Program-made: the position numbers and the translations under genes
Shown here: positions 9,468 through 18,298 of the stretch, piece after piece
Layout: every line of letters starts with the position of its first letter
How positions within the stretch are numbered: the stretch's first letter is position 1
Source of the DNA: Bacteroidota bacterium
GTDB taxonomy: Bacteria; Bacteroidota; Bacteroidia; Chitinophagales; Chitinophagaceae
Direction: 5' to 3'
DNA length: 64,000 nucleotides
Assembly (NCBI GenBank): GCA_016868855.1
Contig: VGFP01000001.1
Span: 372,001-436,000 of the forward strand
Notes under the pieces: generated by a model
Databases searched by the model: none
What the model saw: the letters and a program-made list of their open reading frames with translations, nothing else
Told to the model about the DNA's origin: nothing

Positions 9468-10246
9468 CCCAATTGATTTATAAAATGTTGGAGCGATGCC
9501 CCTGGATCAGATTGCTTCATAAAATATTCACCAATCAAAAATCCCTTGTATCCATGCGCTCTGAATAATTTAATCTGGGAAGGCTGATCAATACCACTCT
9601 CTGCTACTTTTATTTTACTGGATGGAAGTTGTTCAGCCATTTTCAAACTCCGATCGATGTTGACTTCAAATGTTTTCAGGCTTCGGTTATTGATACCCAC
9701 CAACTGTACTTCATCACATACATGGTTCAACTCCTCTTCATCATGCAATTCCAGCAATACTTCCATTCCAAGTTCATTGGCGAGTGTTGCCAGTTGTCGA
9801 ACTCTTGACGGTGACAAACATGCAGCAATGAGGAGGATGAAATCGGCACCAATGGATTTTGCTTCATGCACCTGATATTCATCAATGATAAAGTCCTTTC
9901 GCAAAATAGGTATAGTTATTTGGGACCTGACAGATGTAATTTCATGATTGGATCCTCCAAAAAAAGATGCATCGGTGAGGATTGACAATGCAGAAGCACC
10001 TGCCTGCTGATAGGCATTGACAACAAACGACACTTCTAATTGATCATTGATCACACCTTTGGAGGGTGACTTCCGTTTGTGCTCTGCAATAATACCAGAA
10101 GTGTTTGGTTGATTCAGCGCATGACTTATTGAATAGCAACTCCGTTGATATGATGGCGATTTCATCAACATATTTTCCGGAACAAGCTGCTTGGCTTCTC
10201 TCAGCTCCATCGCCTTTTTCAATACAATTGTATCCAGTATATTCAT
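9464..10246 (-). CDS. trpC: Indole-3-glycerol phosphate synthase
   Basis: Closes the indole ring, CdRP to indole-3-glycerol phosphate. The 260-residue barrel shows the IAEHKRKSPSKG motif with catalytic lysines, LRKDFIIDEYQV, LLELHDEEEL and VGINNRSLKTFEV, and then VAESGI. All are diagnostic for TrpC. It begins two bases after trpD ends and is not fused to TrpF, unlike the enterobacterial protein. Confidence 0.97.
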   Translation of the reverse strand: MNILDTIVLKKAMELREAKQLVPENMLMKSPSYQRSCYSISHALNQPNTSGIIAEHKRKSPSKGVINDQLEVSFVVNAYQQAGASALSILTDASFFGGSNHEITSVRSQITIPILRKDFIIDEYQVHEAKSIGADFILLIAACLSPSRVRQLATLANELGMEVLLELHDEEELNHVCDEVQLVGINNRSLKTFEVNIDRSLKMAEQLPSSKIKVAESGIDQPSQIKLFRAHGYKGFLIGEYFMKQSDPGASLQHFINQLG

Positions 10247-10248
10247 TG

Positions 10249-11241
10249 CTATTGAAGTTGAATGAGATTTTTCAATGCCTGATTTGCTTTTCCACCCAAT
10301 AAACTTTCCTTGGCTGCGTCAAATGCCGATGGATAATCTGCAAATTTTCCGGTAAGTAAGAGTCCGAAGGCTGCATTGCAACATACCACTGCATTTTGTG
10401 CATCAGTTCCCTTTCCCTGTAGGATGTTCAAGAATTTTTCAACTGCAGCATCCACTGTATCACCACCGTAAATTTCATCCGGACGAACATTCGTTTTTCC
10501 CAATGCGAGCGGTTGAAACACATTTTCCCCTTCTTTGGTGATGACTTTAGCATCTGCCGTCAAAGAAATTTCATCATATCCATCGAGTGAGTGTACAATA
10601 GCAAATGATCCTTGTTCACTTTGAAGCAAGTAGTTGTAGAGCCTGGCTATTTCAAGGTTATATACTCCAATCAACTGAAAAGCAGGCTTAGAGGGATTTA
10701 CAACGGGTCCTAATAAATTGAAAAAAGTCCTCACTTTGAGATTCTTGCGTATAGGTCCCACAGTTTTCAATGCCGGATGAAAAAATGGCGCATGCAAGAA
10801 ACACATGTTAGCAGCATCCAGTTCTCTTCTCAACGCATCCTGATCATTTTTAAATTTATAACCAATTCGCTCCATCAGATTCGATGCTCCGCTGATACTG
10901 CTTGCCCCATAGTTGCCATGTTTGGCAACGGGAAAACCTGCACCAGCAACGATAAAACATGCGAGGGTTGAAATATTGAAAGTATTCTTTCCATCACCTC
11001 CGGTGCCAACTACATCCATTACTTGTTTACCTTGAAAATCAACCGGGACAGAAAGTTCCAACAATGCATCTCTGAATCCCATGAGTTCATCCAGTGTGAT
11101 GCTCCTCATAAGATATACTGTCATGAAAGCGCTCAATTCGTGTTCATTGTACTCGCCTTTTCCAATAGATACCAGAATTTGTCTGGCGTCTTCTCGTGAA
11201 AGTGTTCTGTGGTCGAATAAATAGTTCAATACTTTTTTCAT
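10249..11241 (-). CDS. trpD: Anthranilate phosphoribosyltransferase
   Basis: Transfers phosphoribose from PRPP to anthranilate. The 330-residue protein has the PRPP-binding GTGGDGKNTFNIST at residues 79-92 and the anthranilate-site segment VAKHGNYGASS. The N-terminal helical domain is followed by the alpha/beta domain, as in the family. It stands alone rather than fused with TrpG, and begins three bases after trpG ends. Confidence 0.97.
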   Translation of the reverse strand: MKKVLNYLFDHRTLSREDARQILVSIGKGEYNEHELSAFMTVYLMRSITLDELMGFRDALLELSVPVDFQGKQVMDVVGTGGDGKNTFNISTLACFIVAGAGFPVAKHGNYGASSISGASNLMERIGYKFKNDQDALRRELDAANMCFLHAPFFHPALKTVGPIRKNLKVRTFFNLLGPVVNPSKPAFQLIGVYNLEIARLYNYLLQSEQGSFAIVHSLDGYDEISLTADAKVITKEGENVFQPLALGKTNVRPDEIYGGDTVDAAVEKFLNILQGKGTDAQNAVVCCNAAFGLLLTGKFADYPSAFDAAKESLLGGKANQALKNLIQLQ

Positions 11242-11244
11242 GCA

Positions 11245-11838
11245 TTATTTTTTTGGACACAACCAGTTTTCAATCATTTTTTTTCCTTGTGGGGTCAATA
11301 CACTCTCTGGATGAAACTGAACACCCTGCACATCATATTTCTTGTGCCGAAGTGACATGATCATACTATTTTCATCTGTTGAAGTAATTTCCAACTCATC
11401 GGGGAACGATTCACTACTAACTACCCAACTATGGTAACGGCCTACCGTTAATCGATGATCAAATTCAGTAAACCAATCGTTTCCGAAAGTAGACTTCTGA
11501 ATATCTGTTCGGAGTTGTATTTCAGTTGAAATACCATGATATACATTTGGTAGATTGATCAATTTAGCACCAAAAACCTCACCGATGGCTTGTTCGCCGA
11601 GGCATACACCAAAAATGGAGTGTGTAGGACTACAGGTTTTGATCAAGTCGAGCAAAACACCTGCCTCTTGAGGGATACCCGGTCCGGGTGACAATAAAAT
11701 TTTATCATAACGTGCAGCGTCATGAACAGATATTTCATCATTCCTAAAAACATTTACTTGATCACCGATGATTTCTTTAGCCAGGTGAACAAGGTTGTAT
11801 GTGAATGAATCATAATTATCGAGAACCAGCAATTTCAT
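11245..11838 (-). CDS. trpG: Anthranilate synthase component II (glutaminase)
   Basis: Supplies ammonia to TrpE for anthranilate formation. The N-terminus LLVLDNYDSFTYNL, the oxyanion loop SPGPGIP, nucleophile Cys79 in GVCLGEQA and the C-terminal VQFHPESVLT mark a class I amidotransferase of the TrpG/PabA type. The ATG at 11838 is preferred over a GTG three codons upstream. PabA activity is also possible because many bacteria share the subunit, but the position next to trpE argues for TrpG. Confidence 0.95.
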   Translation of the reverse strand: MKLLVLDNYDSFTYNLVHLAKEIIGDQVNVFRNDEISVHDAARYDKILLSPGPGIPQEAGVLLDLIKTCSPTHSIFGVCLGEQAIGEVFGAKLINLPNVYHGISTEIQLRTDIQKSTFGNDWFTEFDHRLTVGRYHSWVVSSESFPDELEITSTDENSMIMSLRHKKYDVQGVQFHPESVLTPQGKKMIENWLCPKK

Positions 11839-11856
11839 TAAACTCACTTTATGATG

Positions 11857-13293
11857 TTATGATTGATGAATCGTTGATGCCAGTTGAATGGCTTTTTTCA
11901 ATGCCCCCAATTTATTAATCACCTCCTGCAATTCTTTTTCTGGCACACTTGAGGCAACTACTCCTGCTCCAGCCTGATAATAAAGGGTATTGTTTTTACT
12001 TAAAAAGCTTCTGATCAGTATAGCGTGATTGAAAGAGCCGTTGAATCCCACCATACCAATGGCACCACCATAGAAAGAGCGTTTTGTAGGCTCATATGTA
12101 TCTATCAACTCCATTGCCTTGTATTTCGGTGCACCACTGAGTGTTCCTGCAGGAAATGTATTGGACATCATAGAAAATGGATTGGCATCGCGCTTAGCAG
12201 TTCCAGTGACCTCACTCACCAAGTGTATAACGTGCGAGTAGAATTTAACCTGACGGTATTGAGATACTTGCACATTTTCACAGACCCTGCTGAGATCATT
12301 TCTCGCCAAATCAACCAGCATGACATGTTCTGCATTTTCTTTTGGGTCCTGCAGCAATCTTTCTGCCTCTTTCCTGTCCATCGCATCATCACCTGTTCGT
12401 TTGAATGTGCCTGCTATAGGATGAACAGTTGCCTTTCCGTTACCAACGATCAATTGGCTTTCTGGTGAAGATCCCAGGAGGCGGTACTCACCATAGTCAA
12501 AATAAAAAAGATATGGAGATGGATTGATCATGCGCAATGCCCTGTATACATTGAATTCATCGCCCTTAAAAGCTTGTTCAAATCGTCTGCTCAAAACAAT
12601 TTGAAAGACATCTCCACGGTGACAATGTGCTATACCTTTCTGAACCATTTCTATATAAGATTGATCCGTCATATTGGACGATTCATCACCAACCGCATTA
12701 AAGGGGAACTGTGGCAAGTCCCTACCATGAATGATATCTTCAATGACCTGCTTTCCACCTTCAATACCCTCTACATGATTTTCAAGTAACATCATTTCAT
12801 CCTTGTGATGATCGATGGCGATGACAAATTGATACAATCTGTAACGCATCAATGGAATGAAATCGGAAGTAGAAGTTGACTTCAACTGGTATGATTTTTC
12901 TTTGAATAGCACCGTTTCAAAAAACCTAACAGCATCAAACGTTGTGTATCCATAGAGCCCCTGTGCAAATACCTCCTCCCTGCTTTGCTGAAATACTTCG
13001 TACTGACACATATACTTCCAAATCAGATCTGGAACCTGATCGTTGGACAGGTGGATGGTCTCTGGATCAGCAAGAGGATATTTGAATTCTACTGTTTGCG
13101 CAGAGCTGATTTCAATTCCTCCAATTGCGTTGATGGCTATGAAAGAAAAACTGTTCTCAGAAGTATGGTGATCGGTACTTTCCAATAGAATGGTATCCCT
13201 GAATTTATCCCGCAATCTGAGGTAAATGCCCACCGGAGTATAGAGATCGGCAGGTAATTTTTTGAAACTGGTACTTAATTTTATTTTTTTCAT
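11857..13293 (-). CDS. trpE: Anthranilate synthase component I
   Basis: Makes anthranilate from chorismate and ammonia, the first committed step to tryptophan. The 478-residue protein has the N-terminal feedback element LLES at residues 36-39 followed ten residues later by Ser, the usual tryptophan-binding signature. The catalytic half shows LSRRFEQ, PIAGTFKRTG, LVDLARNDLSRVCE and GTLSGAPKYKAMELI. It is the first structural gene of the trp-his operon. Its ATG lies 22 nt after the U-tract of an intrinsic terminator, so transcription should depend on attenuation as described separately. Confidence 0.97.
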   Translation of the reverse strand: MKKIKLSTSFKKLPADLYTPVGIYLRLRDKFRDTILLESTDHHTSENSFSFIAINAIGGIEISSAQTVEFKYPLADPETIHLSNDQVPDLIWKYMCQYEVFQQSREEVFAQGLYGYTTFDAVRFFETVLFKEKSYQLKSTSTSDFIPLMRYRLYQFVIAIDHHKDEMMLLENHVEGIEGGKQVIEDIIHGRDLPQFPFNAVGDESSNMTDQSYIEMVQKGIAHCHRGDVFQIVLSRRFEQAFKGDEFNVYRALRMINPSPYLFYFDYGEYRLLGSSPESQLIVGNGKATVHPIAGTFKRTGDDAMDRKEAERLLQDPKENAEHVMLVDLARNDLSRVCENVQVSQYRQVKFYSHVIHLVSEVTGTAKRDANPFSMMSNTFPAGTLSGAPKYKAMELIDTYEPTKRSFYGGAIGMVGFNGSFNHAILIRSFLSKNNTLYYQAGAGVVASSVPEKELQEVINKLGALKKAIQLASTIHQS

Positions 13294-13314
13294 TTTCTAT
13301 TTTACGATGTCAAT

Positions 13315-13347
13315 AAAAAAGCAAAGCCCCGAAAATTCGGGGCTTTG
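13315..13347 (-). terminator. Leader terminator (candidate attenuator) of the trp-his operon
   Basis: On the minus strand CAAAGCCCCGAA (13347-13336) pairs perfectly with TTCGGGGCTTTG (13333-13322). The stem is followed by C and six Ts (13320-13315), a textbook intrinsic terminator. It sits between the leader ORF and trpE, not at the end of smpB, which has its own terminator at 13467-13495. A competing fold is visible: AAAAGGGGU at 13381-13373 can pair with CCCC (13342-13339), with a flanking G-U, plus UUUU (13335-13332), leaving a three-base bulge. Premature termination as the function is inference. Confidence 0.8.
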
Positions 13348-13370
13348 AATATGTTACAAAACAAGTTTGG

Positions 13371-13424
13371 CTACCCCTTTTGAGAGATAGTATGCCATCC
13401 GTTGTTATTGTTGATAGATTTCAT
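13371..13424 (-). CDS. Candidate Trp-His leader peptide of the trp-his operon
   Basis: A 17-codon ORF, MKSINNNNGWHTISQKG, ends 24 nt before the terminator stem. Codon 10 is TGG (Trp) and codon 11 is CAT (His), one for each pathway encoded downstream. The Trp/His codons lie in TGGC-A-TAC (13397-13390), which can pair with GTAGCCA (13374-13368) spanning the leader stop codon. That would be a 1:2 stem. A ribosome stalled at Trp or His would free the GGGG segment for antitermination. Only one codon of each type is present, weaker than classical leaders. No expression evidence is available from sequence. Confidence 0.6.
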   Translation of the reverse strand: MKSINNNNGWHTISQKG

Positions 13425-13466
13425 TCAGACAAATTTGCAGAAAAAAAATCATATATCCAAGCAATC

Positions 13467-13495
13467 AAAAAATTTAATCTTCTCTGTTGAAGATT
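13467..13495 (-). terminator. Intrinsic terminator of smpB
   Basis: On the minus strand AATCTTC (13495-13489), loop AACAGA, GAAGATT (13482-13476), then AAA and six Ts down to 13467. The stem overlaps the smpB stop codon. Its presence means the second hairpin at 13322-13347 is not needed to end smpB and more likely serves the trp-his leader. Confidence 0.65.
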
Positions 13496-13928
13496 ACTTG
13501 ACAAATCGCTTGATTTCCCTCTCAGATTCTCTCTGTTTTATGCTCTCCCGCTTGTCATGGAGTTTCTTACCCTTTCCCAAACCGATTTTCATTTTAGCAT
13601 ATCCCCTTTGATTAAAATAAATACTCAAGGGAATGATGGTAAATCCTTTCCCCTTCAGCTTCTGGCCAATTTTATCCAATTCCTTTTTTTTCAGGAGCAA
13701 TTTTCGCTCACGTGTTGGATTGTGGTTGGCATAGCTGCCGAACTCATAAGGTGAAATATGAAGACCTTTGACAAACAACTCCCCCCGGTCGAGCAAACAG
13801 TAACTATCATTGAAACTTACCCTGCCGTCACGAATGGCTTTTACCTCTGTGCCTGTCAACATCATACCCGCATCAAAAGTATCTTCGATGAAATATTCGT
13901 ACGAAGCAGACCGATTCTTGATTTCCAT
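13494..13928 (-). CDS. smpB: SsrA-binding protein SmpB
   Basis: Binds tmRNA and brings it to stalled ribosomes for trans-translation. The 144-residue protein contains KNRSASYEYFIEDTFDAGM, GTEVKAIRDGRVSFNDSYC and HNPTRERKLLLKKKEL, all typical of SmpB. A basic C-terminal tail (KLHDKRESIKQRESEREIKR) is expected to mimic the mRNA in the ribosome. It follows accD with 23 bp between them, probably on the same transcript, and ends in an intrinsic terminator. Confidence 0.97.
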   Translation of the reverse strand: MEIKNRSASYEYFIEDTFDAGMMLTGTEVKAIRDGRVSFNDSYCLLDRGELFVKGLHISPYEFGSYANHNPTRERKLLLKKKELDKIGQKLKGKGFTIIPLSIYFNQRGYAKMKIGLGKGKKLHDKRESIKQRESEREIKRFVK

Positions 13929-13951
13929 CGTAAGTTGACCAGTTGATTATA

Positions 13952-14869
13952 CTAACTGGCAAATAAGGAGAGCAGCGTGGCAATTTTGTTTTTGAGCTCT
14001 TTTCTTCCAACAATCATATCCAAAAATCCATGCTCAATCAGAAATTCAGAAGTTTGAAACCCGTCTGGCAGATCTTTCTTGATGGTTTCCTTGATAACCC
14101 TCGGACCAGCGAATCCAATCATGGCGCCAGGTTCACCAATATTGACATCGCCAACCATGGCAAATGATGCCGTTGTACCTCCGTATGTAGGATCTGTACA
14201 GAGCGATATATAGGGAATACCAGCCACTGCAAGTTTGCTGATTTTTCCAATGGTCTTGGGCAACTGCATCAATGAAAATGCACTTTCCATCATCCTTGCA
14301 CCCCCACTTTTGCTGATGATCATCAATGGTATTCGGTGCTCCAGGCAGTATTCGGCAGATCGTGCAATTTTTTCTCCCATCACACTCCCCAATGACCCCC
14401 CAATGAAATTGAAATCCATGCAAGATATAACCAGATCATTCCCATTCACTTTGCCAACTGCAGCTGTGATGGAGTCATGGAGTCCGGTTTTGGTGTATGC
14501 TTCATCTAGTCGCTTTTTGTATGGTTTCAGATCATTGAATCCAAGGAAATCAATCGACTTCACATCGGCAAATAATTCAGTGTATTGATGTTCGTCGAAC
14601 AAAATATCAAAATACTCCTCGCTGCCAATGCGGTGGTGATAGCTGCACTTTGGACATACAGAGAGGTTGTCTTTCAGCTCATCGGTGGTGCAGGTATATT
14701 TACAGGAAGGACATTTCGTCCAGAGTCCATCTGGCGTCTCTTTTTTTTCAGCAGTCGATGTACTGATCCCCTTCTTTCTGCGTTTGAACCAACTGTTAGA
14801 GGATGTCTCCTGCTCAGGTATGGAACCAGAAAGTTGTGCATTAAAGTCTTCTTCTCTTTTGAGTGCCAT
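13952..14869 (-). CDS. accD: Acetyl-CoA carboxylase carboxyltransferase subunit beta
   Basis: Together with AccA it transfers the carboxyl group from biotin to acetyl-CoA, the entry step of fatty-acid synthesis. The N-terminal zinc ribbon shows CPSCKYTC...CPKCSYHH, and the crotonase-like core carries SKSGGARMMESAFSLMQ and GGTTASFAMVGD. The ATG at 14869 (MALKREEDF) gives 305 residues; a longer open frame of 13 codons upstream is not supported. A TAnnTTTG box lies about 26 bp upstream, so it probably has its own promoter after parC. Confidence 0.96.
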   Translation of the reverse strand: MALKREEDFNAQLSGSIPEQETSSNSWFKRRKKGISTSTAEKKETPDGLWTKCPSCKYTCTTDELKDNLSVCPKCSYHHRIGSEEYFDILFDEHQYTELFADVKSIDFLGFNDLKPYKKRLDEAYTKTGLHDSITAAVGKVNGNDLVISCMDFNFIGGSLGSVMGEKIARSAEYCLEHRIPLMIISKSGGARMMESAFSLMQLPKTIGKISKLAVAGIPYISLCTDPTYGGTTASFAMVGDVNIGEPGAMIGFAGPRVIKETIKKDLPDGFQTSEFLIEHGFLDMIVGRKELKNKIATLLSLFAS

Positions 14870-14894
14870 TCGCTGCGTTTGTTGTTTCCGATTA

Positions 14895-14902
14895 CAAATA
14901 TA
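14895..14902 (-). promoter_or_regulatory. Candidate -7 promoter box for accD
   Basis: The minus strand reads TATATTTG, matching the Bacteroidota -7 consensus TAnnTTTG, 25 nt upstream of the accD ATG. No clear -33 TTTG is seen at the expected spacing, so confidence is modest. Confidence 0.35.
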
Positions 14903-14947
14903 AACCATCCATTATTCATGGCATGACTATATGTAATTCATTGAATA

Positions 14948-17461
14948 TCAGTTAAAAAGCGAAGCCTGTTTGGATGAGGAAGGCGATTCAAGCCATTCTA
15001 TTTCAGTACTCTTGGTATAATCGACCAATTTGGTTCCCACTGCCTTCCATCCCATGACTTCAATAAAATCATTCACTTTTACCTTGGTTTGCTTGGACTG
15101 TGTACCCCGCCCGGATTTGATCATGGCTACAGGATTGGGCTCAGTGGATACGGCCTCCACATAATTACCCGGTGCTTCTTTGATGAAATAAAACTTATTG
15201 TGCAGTGTGGTGGTTTCTATTTTGAATCGCTTCAAATTAAACTGCAATTTTTCATTGTCAAGATAAATGGCTGTAATGATCTTTGAAGGATCAAATTTTT
15301 CGATTTTGATCAGTTTATCATGATCAAATCGCTGGGTCAATTCCGTATCGGTGATCTCATAATAACCATCATGATAAATTACCAACAATTGATCATCTGG
15401 TGTAAATGTGCCGAGAAAACTCCCTTTTTCCTCTGTATTCAGTCTTCCGAAAGTATCATCGAACCAGAGTCCCCTGCCACCCAAGGTGGACTTACCAGCT
15501 TCCAGCAGTTTTACATTTTTGATGGGATATTTGGTAACCTGATTTCCAACAGAACCCCTTCCTTTGATATCGAGTGAATCAAAATAAAATTCCAATTGTT
15601 TGTTTCTGGCGCTGCAATTGGGACTCAATACCACAGTAACAGACTCTGCTTCTCCATTGGCATTGGCAGTGAAATAATTCACTTTTGATTTTTCACTTCC
15701 TTTGGTAAGGTCATATTCCTTGTCGCGTGTTACTCCAGTTACATTGAATCGTTTTGCATATGAAATACCCGTCGCGCCATCGGTATAAATCATATTATAC
15801 GTGCTGCGTTCATCACTCTTGTGAAAGATCGCTGTATACAAAATATCTTTTCCGATGTATACTTTATCATCGACTTTCACAACTTTCATGATACCCTGCC
15901 TGGTAAAAACAATGATGTCATCCAAATCTGAGCACTCAGTAACAAACTCATCCTTTTTCAAACTTGTTCCGATGAACCCTTCAGCTCTATTCATATAAAG
16001 CCGCACATTGGCAATGGCCACCTGGCGCGCCTGAATGACATCAAATAATTTAATTTCCGTTTTGCGCTCTTTGCCTTTACCAAATTTTTCTTTGAGCCCT
16101 TCAAAATATGCGATGGCATATTCGGTGAGGTTATTCAAATCATGCTTCACTTGTTTCATATCCGCCTCGAGCGCCTTGATCTGCTGATTCAATTCATCGA
16201 TATCGAGTTTGTAAATGCGGCGTACCGGCTTCTCCGTAAGCTTTACCACATCCTCTCGCGTAATTTCTTTTTTGAAACTTTTCCTGTAGGGATCAAAAGC
16301 TTTTAAAATGGAATGCAATACACGTTCCCAATCCTCGTGTTTCTTTTCCAACTCTTTGTATATCTTTTCTTCAAAAAATATTTTCTCAAGAGAAGTAAAA
16401 TGCCATTTTTCCTGCAGTTCGGCCAAGCGGATCTCTAATTCTTTTTTCAATAGCTCCTTGGTATAGTCAGCTGAGTGCTGCAACAGTGCAGTTACCGTTC
16501 CAAAAACAGGTTTATGGTCGATGATGACACATGCATTGGGTGCAATGCTAACTTCACAATCAGTAAAAGCATACAGTGCATCTATGGTAATGTCCGATGA
16601 AATGCCAGCTGCCAATTCAACCAGTATCTCAACTTCGGCCGCAGTATTGTCCGTTACTTTTTTGATTTTGATTTTTCCCTGATCGTTTGCTTTGACGATA
16701 GATTCCATGAGTTGTGTTGTTGTCACACCAAATGGAACATCCTTGATCACGATGCTTTTTTTATCCAGCTCCTGTATATGGGCTCGGCACCTGATTCTTC
16801 CGCCTTTTTTTCCATCATTGTAATTGGTAACATCGATCATTCCACCTGTTTGAAAATCAGGATAGAGTTCTAATTTTTTACCCTTTAAATATTTAATCGA
16901 AGCATCAATCAGTTCATTGAAATTATGAGGTAGTATTTTTGTTGAGAGTCCCACTGCAATCCCCTCAGCACCCTGTGCAAGCAAAAGTGGAAATTTCATG
17001 GGCAGGTTGATCGGCTCTCTTTTTCTTCCGTCGTAACTCAACTGCCAATCTGTTGTTTTTGCATTGAAAGCAACTTCAAGTGCAAAATTGCTCAGTCTTG
17101 CTTCGATGTAACGAGCTGCCGCAGCATCATCCCCTGTTCTGACATCTCCCCAGTTTCCCTGGGTATCTACCAATAGGTCTTTTTGGCCAAGATTGACCAG
17201 CGCATCTTGAATACTCGCATCCCCGTGGGGATGATGTTGCATGGTTTGTCCGATGATGTTTGCAGCTTTGTTCAATCTTCCATCATCCATTTCCTTCATG
17301 GAATGAAGAATTCTTCTTTGAACAGGCTTGAGACCGTCGTTGACCTCCGGAACTGCTCTTTCCAGAATGACATAAGATGCATAATCCAGGAACCAGCTTT
17401 TATACTGACTGGAAACGCCACCTTCCTGATCGAATTCAGTGATTGATTTATTCTTTGCCAT
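14948..17461 (-). CDS. parC: DNA topoisomerase IV subunit A
   Basis: ATP-dependent type IIA topoisomerase subunit that breaks and rejoins DNA during decatenation. The 837 residues begin with the winged-helix breakage-reunion domain; the catalytic Tyr118 sits in AARYIEARLS, after HHPHGDASIQDALVNLGQ. A coiled segment around 330-460 and a C-terminal beta-propeller-like region follow. The partner parE is two genes upstream. I call it ParC rather than GyrA because of the linkage with parE and the sequence of the N-terminal domain; the GyrA box typical of gyrase is not evident. Confidence 0.9.
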   Translation of the reverse strand: MAKNKSITEFDQEGGVSSQYKSWFLDYASYVILERAVPEVNDGLKPVQRRILHSMKEMDDGRLNKAANIIGQTMQHHPHGDASIQDALVNLGQKDLLVDTQGNWGDVRTGDDAAAARYIEARLSNFALEVAFNAKTTDWQLSYDGRKREPINLPMKFPLLLAQGAEGIAVGLSTKILPHNFNELIDASIKYLKGKKLELYPDFQTGGMIDVTNYNDGKKGGRIRCRAHIQELDKKSIVIKDVPFGVTTTQLMESIVKANDQGKIKIKKVTDNTAAEVEILVELAAGISSDITIDALYAFTDCEVSIAPNACVIIDHKPVFGTVTALLQHSADYTKELLKKELEIRLAELQEKWHFTSLEKIFFEEKIYKELEKKHEDWERVLHSILKAFDPYRKSFKKEITREDVVKLTEKPVRRIYKLDIDELNQQIKALEADMKQVKHDLNNLTEYAIAYFEGLKEKFGKGKERKTEIKLFDVIQARQVAIANVRLYMNRAEGFIGTSLKKDEFVTECSDLDDIIVFTRQGIMKVVKVDDKVYIGKDILYTAIFHKSDERSTYNMIYTDGATGISYAKRFNVTGVTRDKEYDLTKGSEKSKVNYFTANANGEAESVTVVLSPNCSARNKQLEFYFDSLDIKGRGSVGNQVTKYPIKNVKLLEAGKSTLGGRGLWFDDTFGRLNTEEKGSFLGTFTPDDQLLVIYHDGYYEITDTELTQRFDHDKLIKIEKFDPSKIITAIYLDNEKLQFNLKRFKIETTTLHNKFYFIKEAPGNYVEAVSTEPNPVAMIKSGRGTQSKQTKVKVNDFIEVMGWKAVGTKLVDYTKSTEIEWLESPSSSKQASLFN

Positions 17462-17463
17462 GG

Positions 17464-18294
17464 CTACTCAGCAGTTTCTACTGCCGTTTTTTTCTTGATT
17501 TCAAAATCTTTCATTGCACCCATTTTACCAATGATCTCATACTTTTCATTCTGCTGGATCATTGTTTTCAATCTCCATAGCAAAAATGCATCACCAGTGG
17601 TTTCTTTGCTTTTAGAAAGAAAAGAATGAATGATCTTCGATGCCTTTTGAGCTTCGGGCATGATAAATCTCGAAAGATCTGTATCATAAAAATTGACTTC
17701 CTTGTGCAATATTTTTTTACCCCCTTCCAATAGACGAACCATGGACCCTTGTGCGCATATTTTATTCCATTCATCACCGTCCACCTCAAATTCACTGGTT
17801 GTAATGGGTCGTGCTAATTTTTTTGCTTTTAAAAATTCCTTGGTAGGAATCTGACTCAACCAATCCGGGTAAAAAATATTTCCTTTTTCATTGATGAAGG
17901 GCAGGTTGTTGAGATAAAGAATATGGATACGCCCCTGGAATGCAGCAAGCTGACTCACCAGCCAGTAATATCCACAAACGTCGTGCTTGTTTTGTGCAGC
18001 CCATATCCATACAGATTCATGTTCATCATTGGTCAGTGCCTCTGCGATGCTAAGCAATACTTTTTCATCATCCACTATCCCGTCAACTGACTTTCCTTCA
18101 TAATCACCTCCCTCCAAGACTCTTCTCCACCAATCTTTCCGAGCAGCTGCTCCCTCAGGTGTATTGATGAGTTCTAGGGGGCCAACTGCGTAATCATCGC
18201 GGATGATGTTGATTTCACCTGCCAGGCTCTCATCCATTTCGATGGCTTTCCCCAATACTTCTATATCTGGTTCATTGAATACAATGTGAATCAT
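17464..18294 (-). CDS. DUF1835 (plus DUF3658-like) protein between parE and parC
   Basis: A 276-residue soluble protein of unknown function. The N-terminus IHIVFNEPDIEVLGKAIEMD and the later INIIRDDYAVGPL are the DUF1835 signature. The middle part YYWLVSQLAAFQGRIHILYL and the C-terminal DAFLLWRLKTMIQ fit the DUF3658-type continuation. It is packed between parE (4 bp away) and parC (2 bp away), so it is made from the same mRNA as both topoisomerase IV subunits. A role connected to topoisomerase IV is only suggested by this position. Confidence 0.82.
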   Translation of the reverse strand: MIHIVFNEPDIEVLGKAIEMDESLAGEINIIRDDYAVGPLELINTPEGAAARKDWWRRVLEGGDYEGKSVDGIVDDEKVLLSIAEALTNDEHESVWIWAAQNKHDVCGYYWLVSQLAAFQGRIHILYLNNLPFINEKGNIFYPDWLSQIPTKEFLKAKKLARPITTSEFEVDGDEWNKICAQGSMVRLLEGGKKILHKEVNFYDTDLSRFIMPEAQKASKIIHSFLSKSKETTGDAFLLWRLKTMIQQNEKYEIIGKMGAMKDFEIKKKTAVETAE

Positions 18295-18298
18295 ACTT

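Noticed and set aside
13404-13451. Another short ORF, starting at 13451, upstream of and overlapping the Trp-His leader ORF
   Set aside because: It reads MIFFLQICLNEIYQQ and has neither Trp nor His codons, so it does not fit an attenuator role. The downstream ORF with adjacent Trp and His codons is the better candidate.
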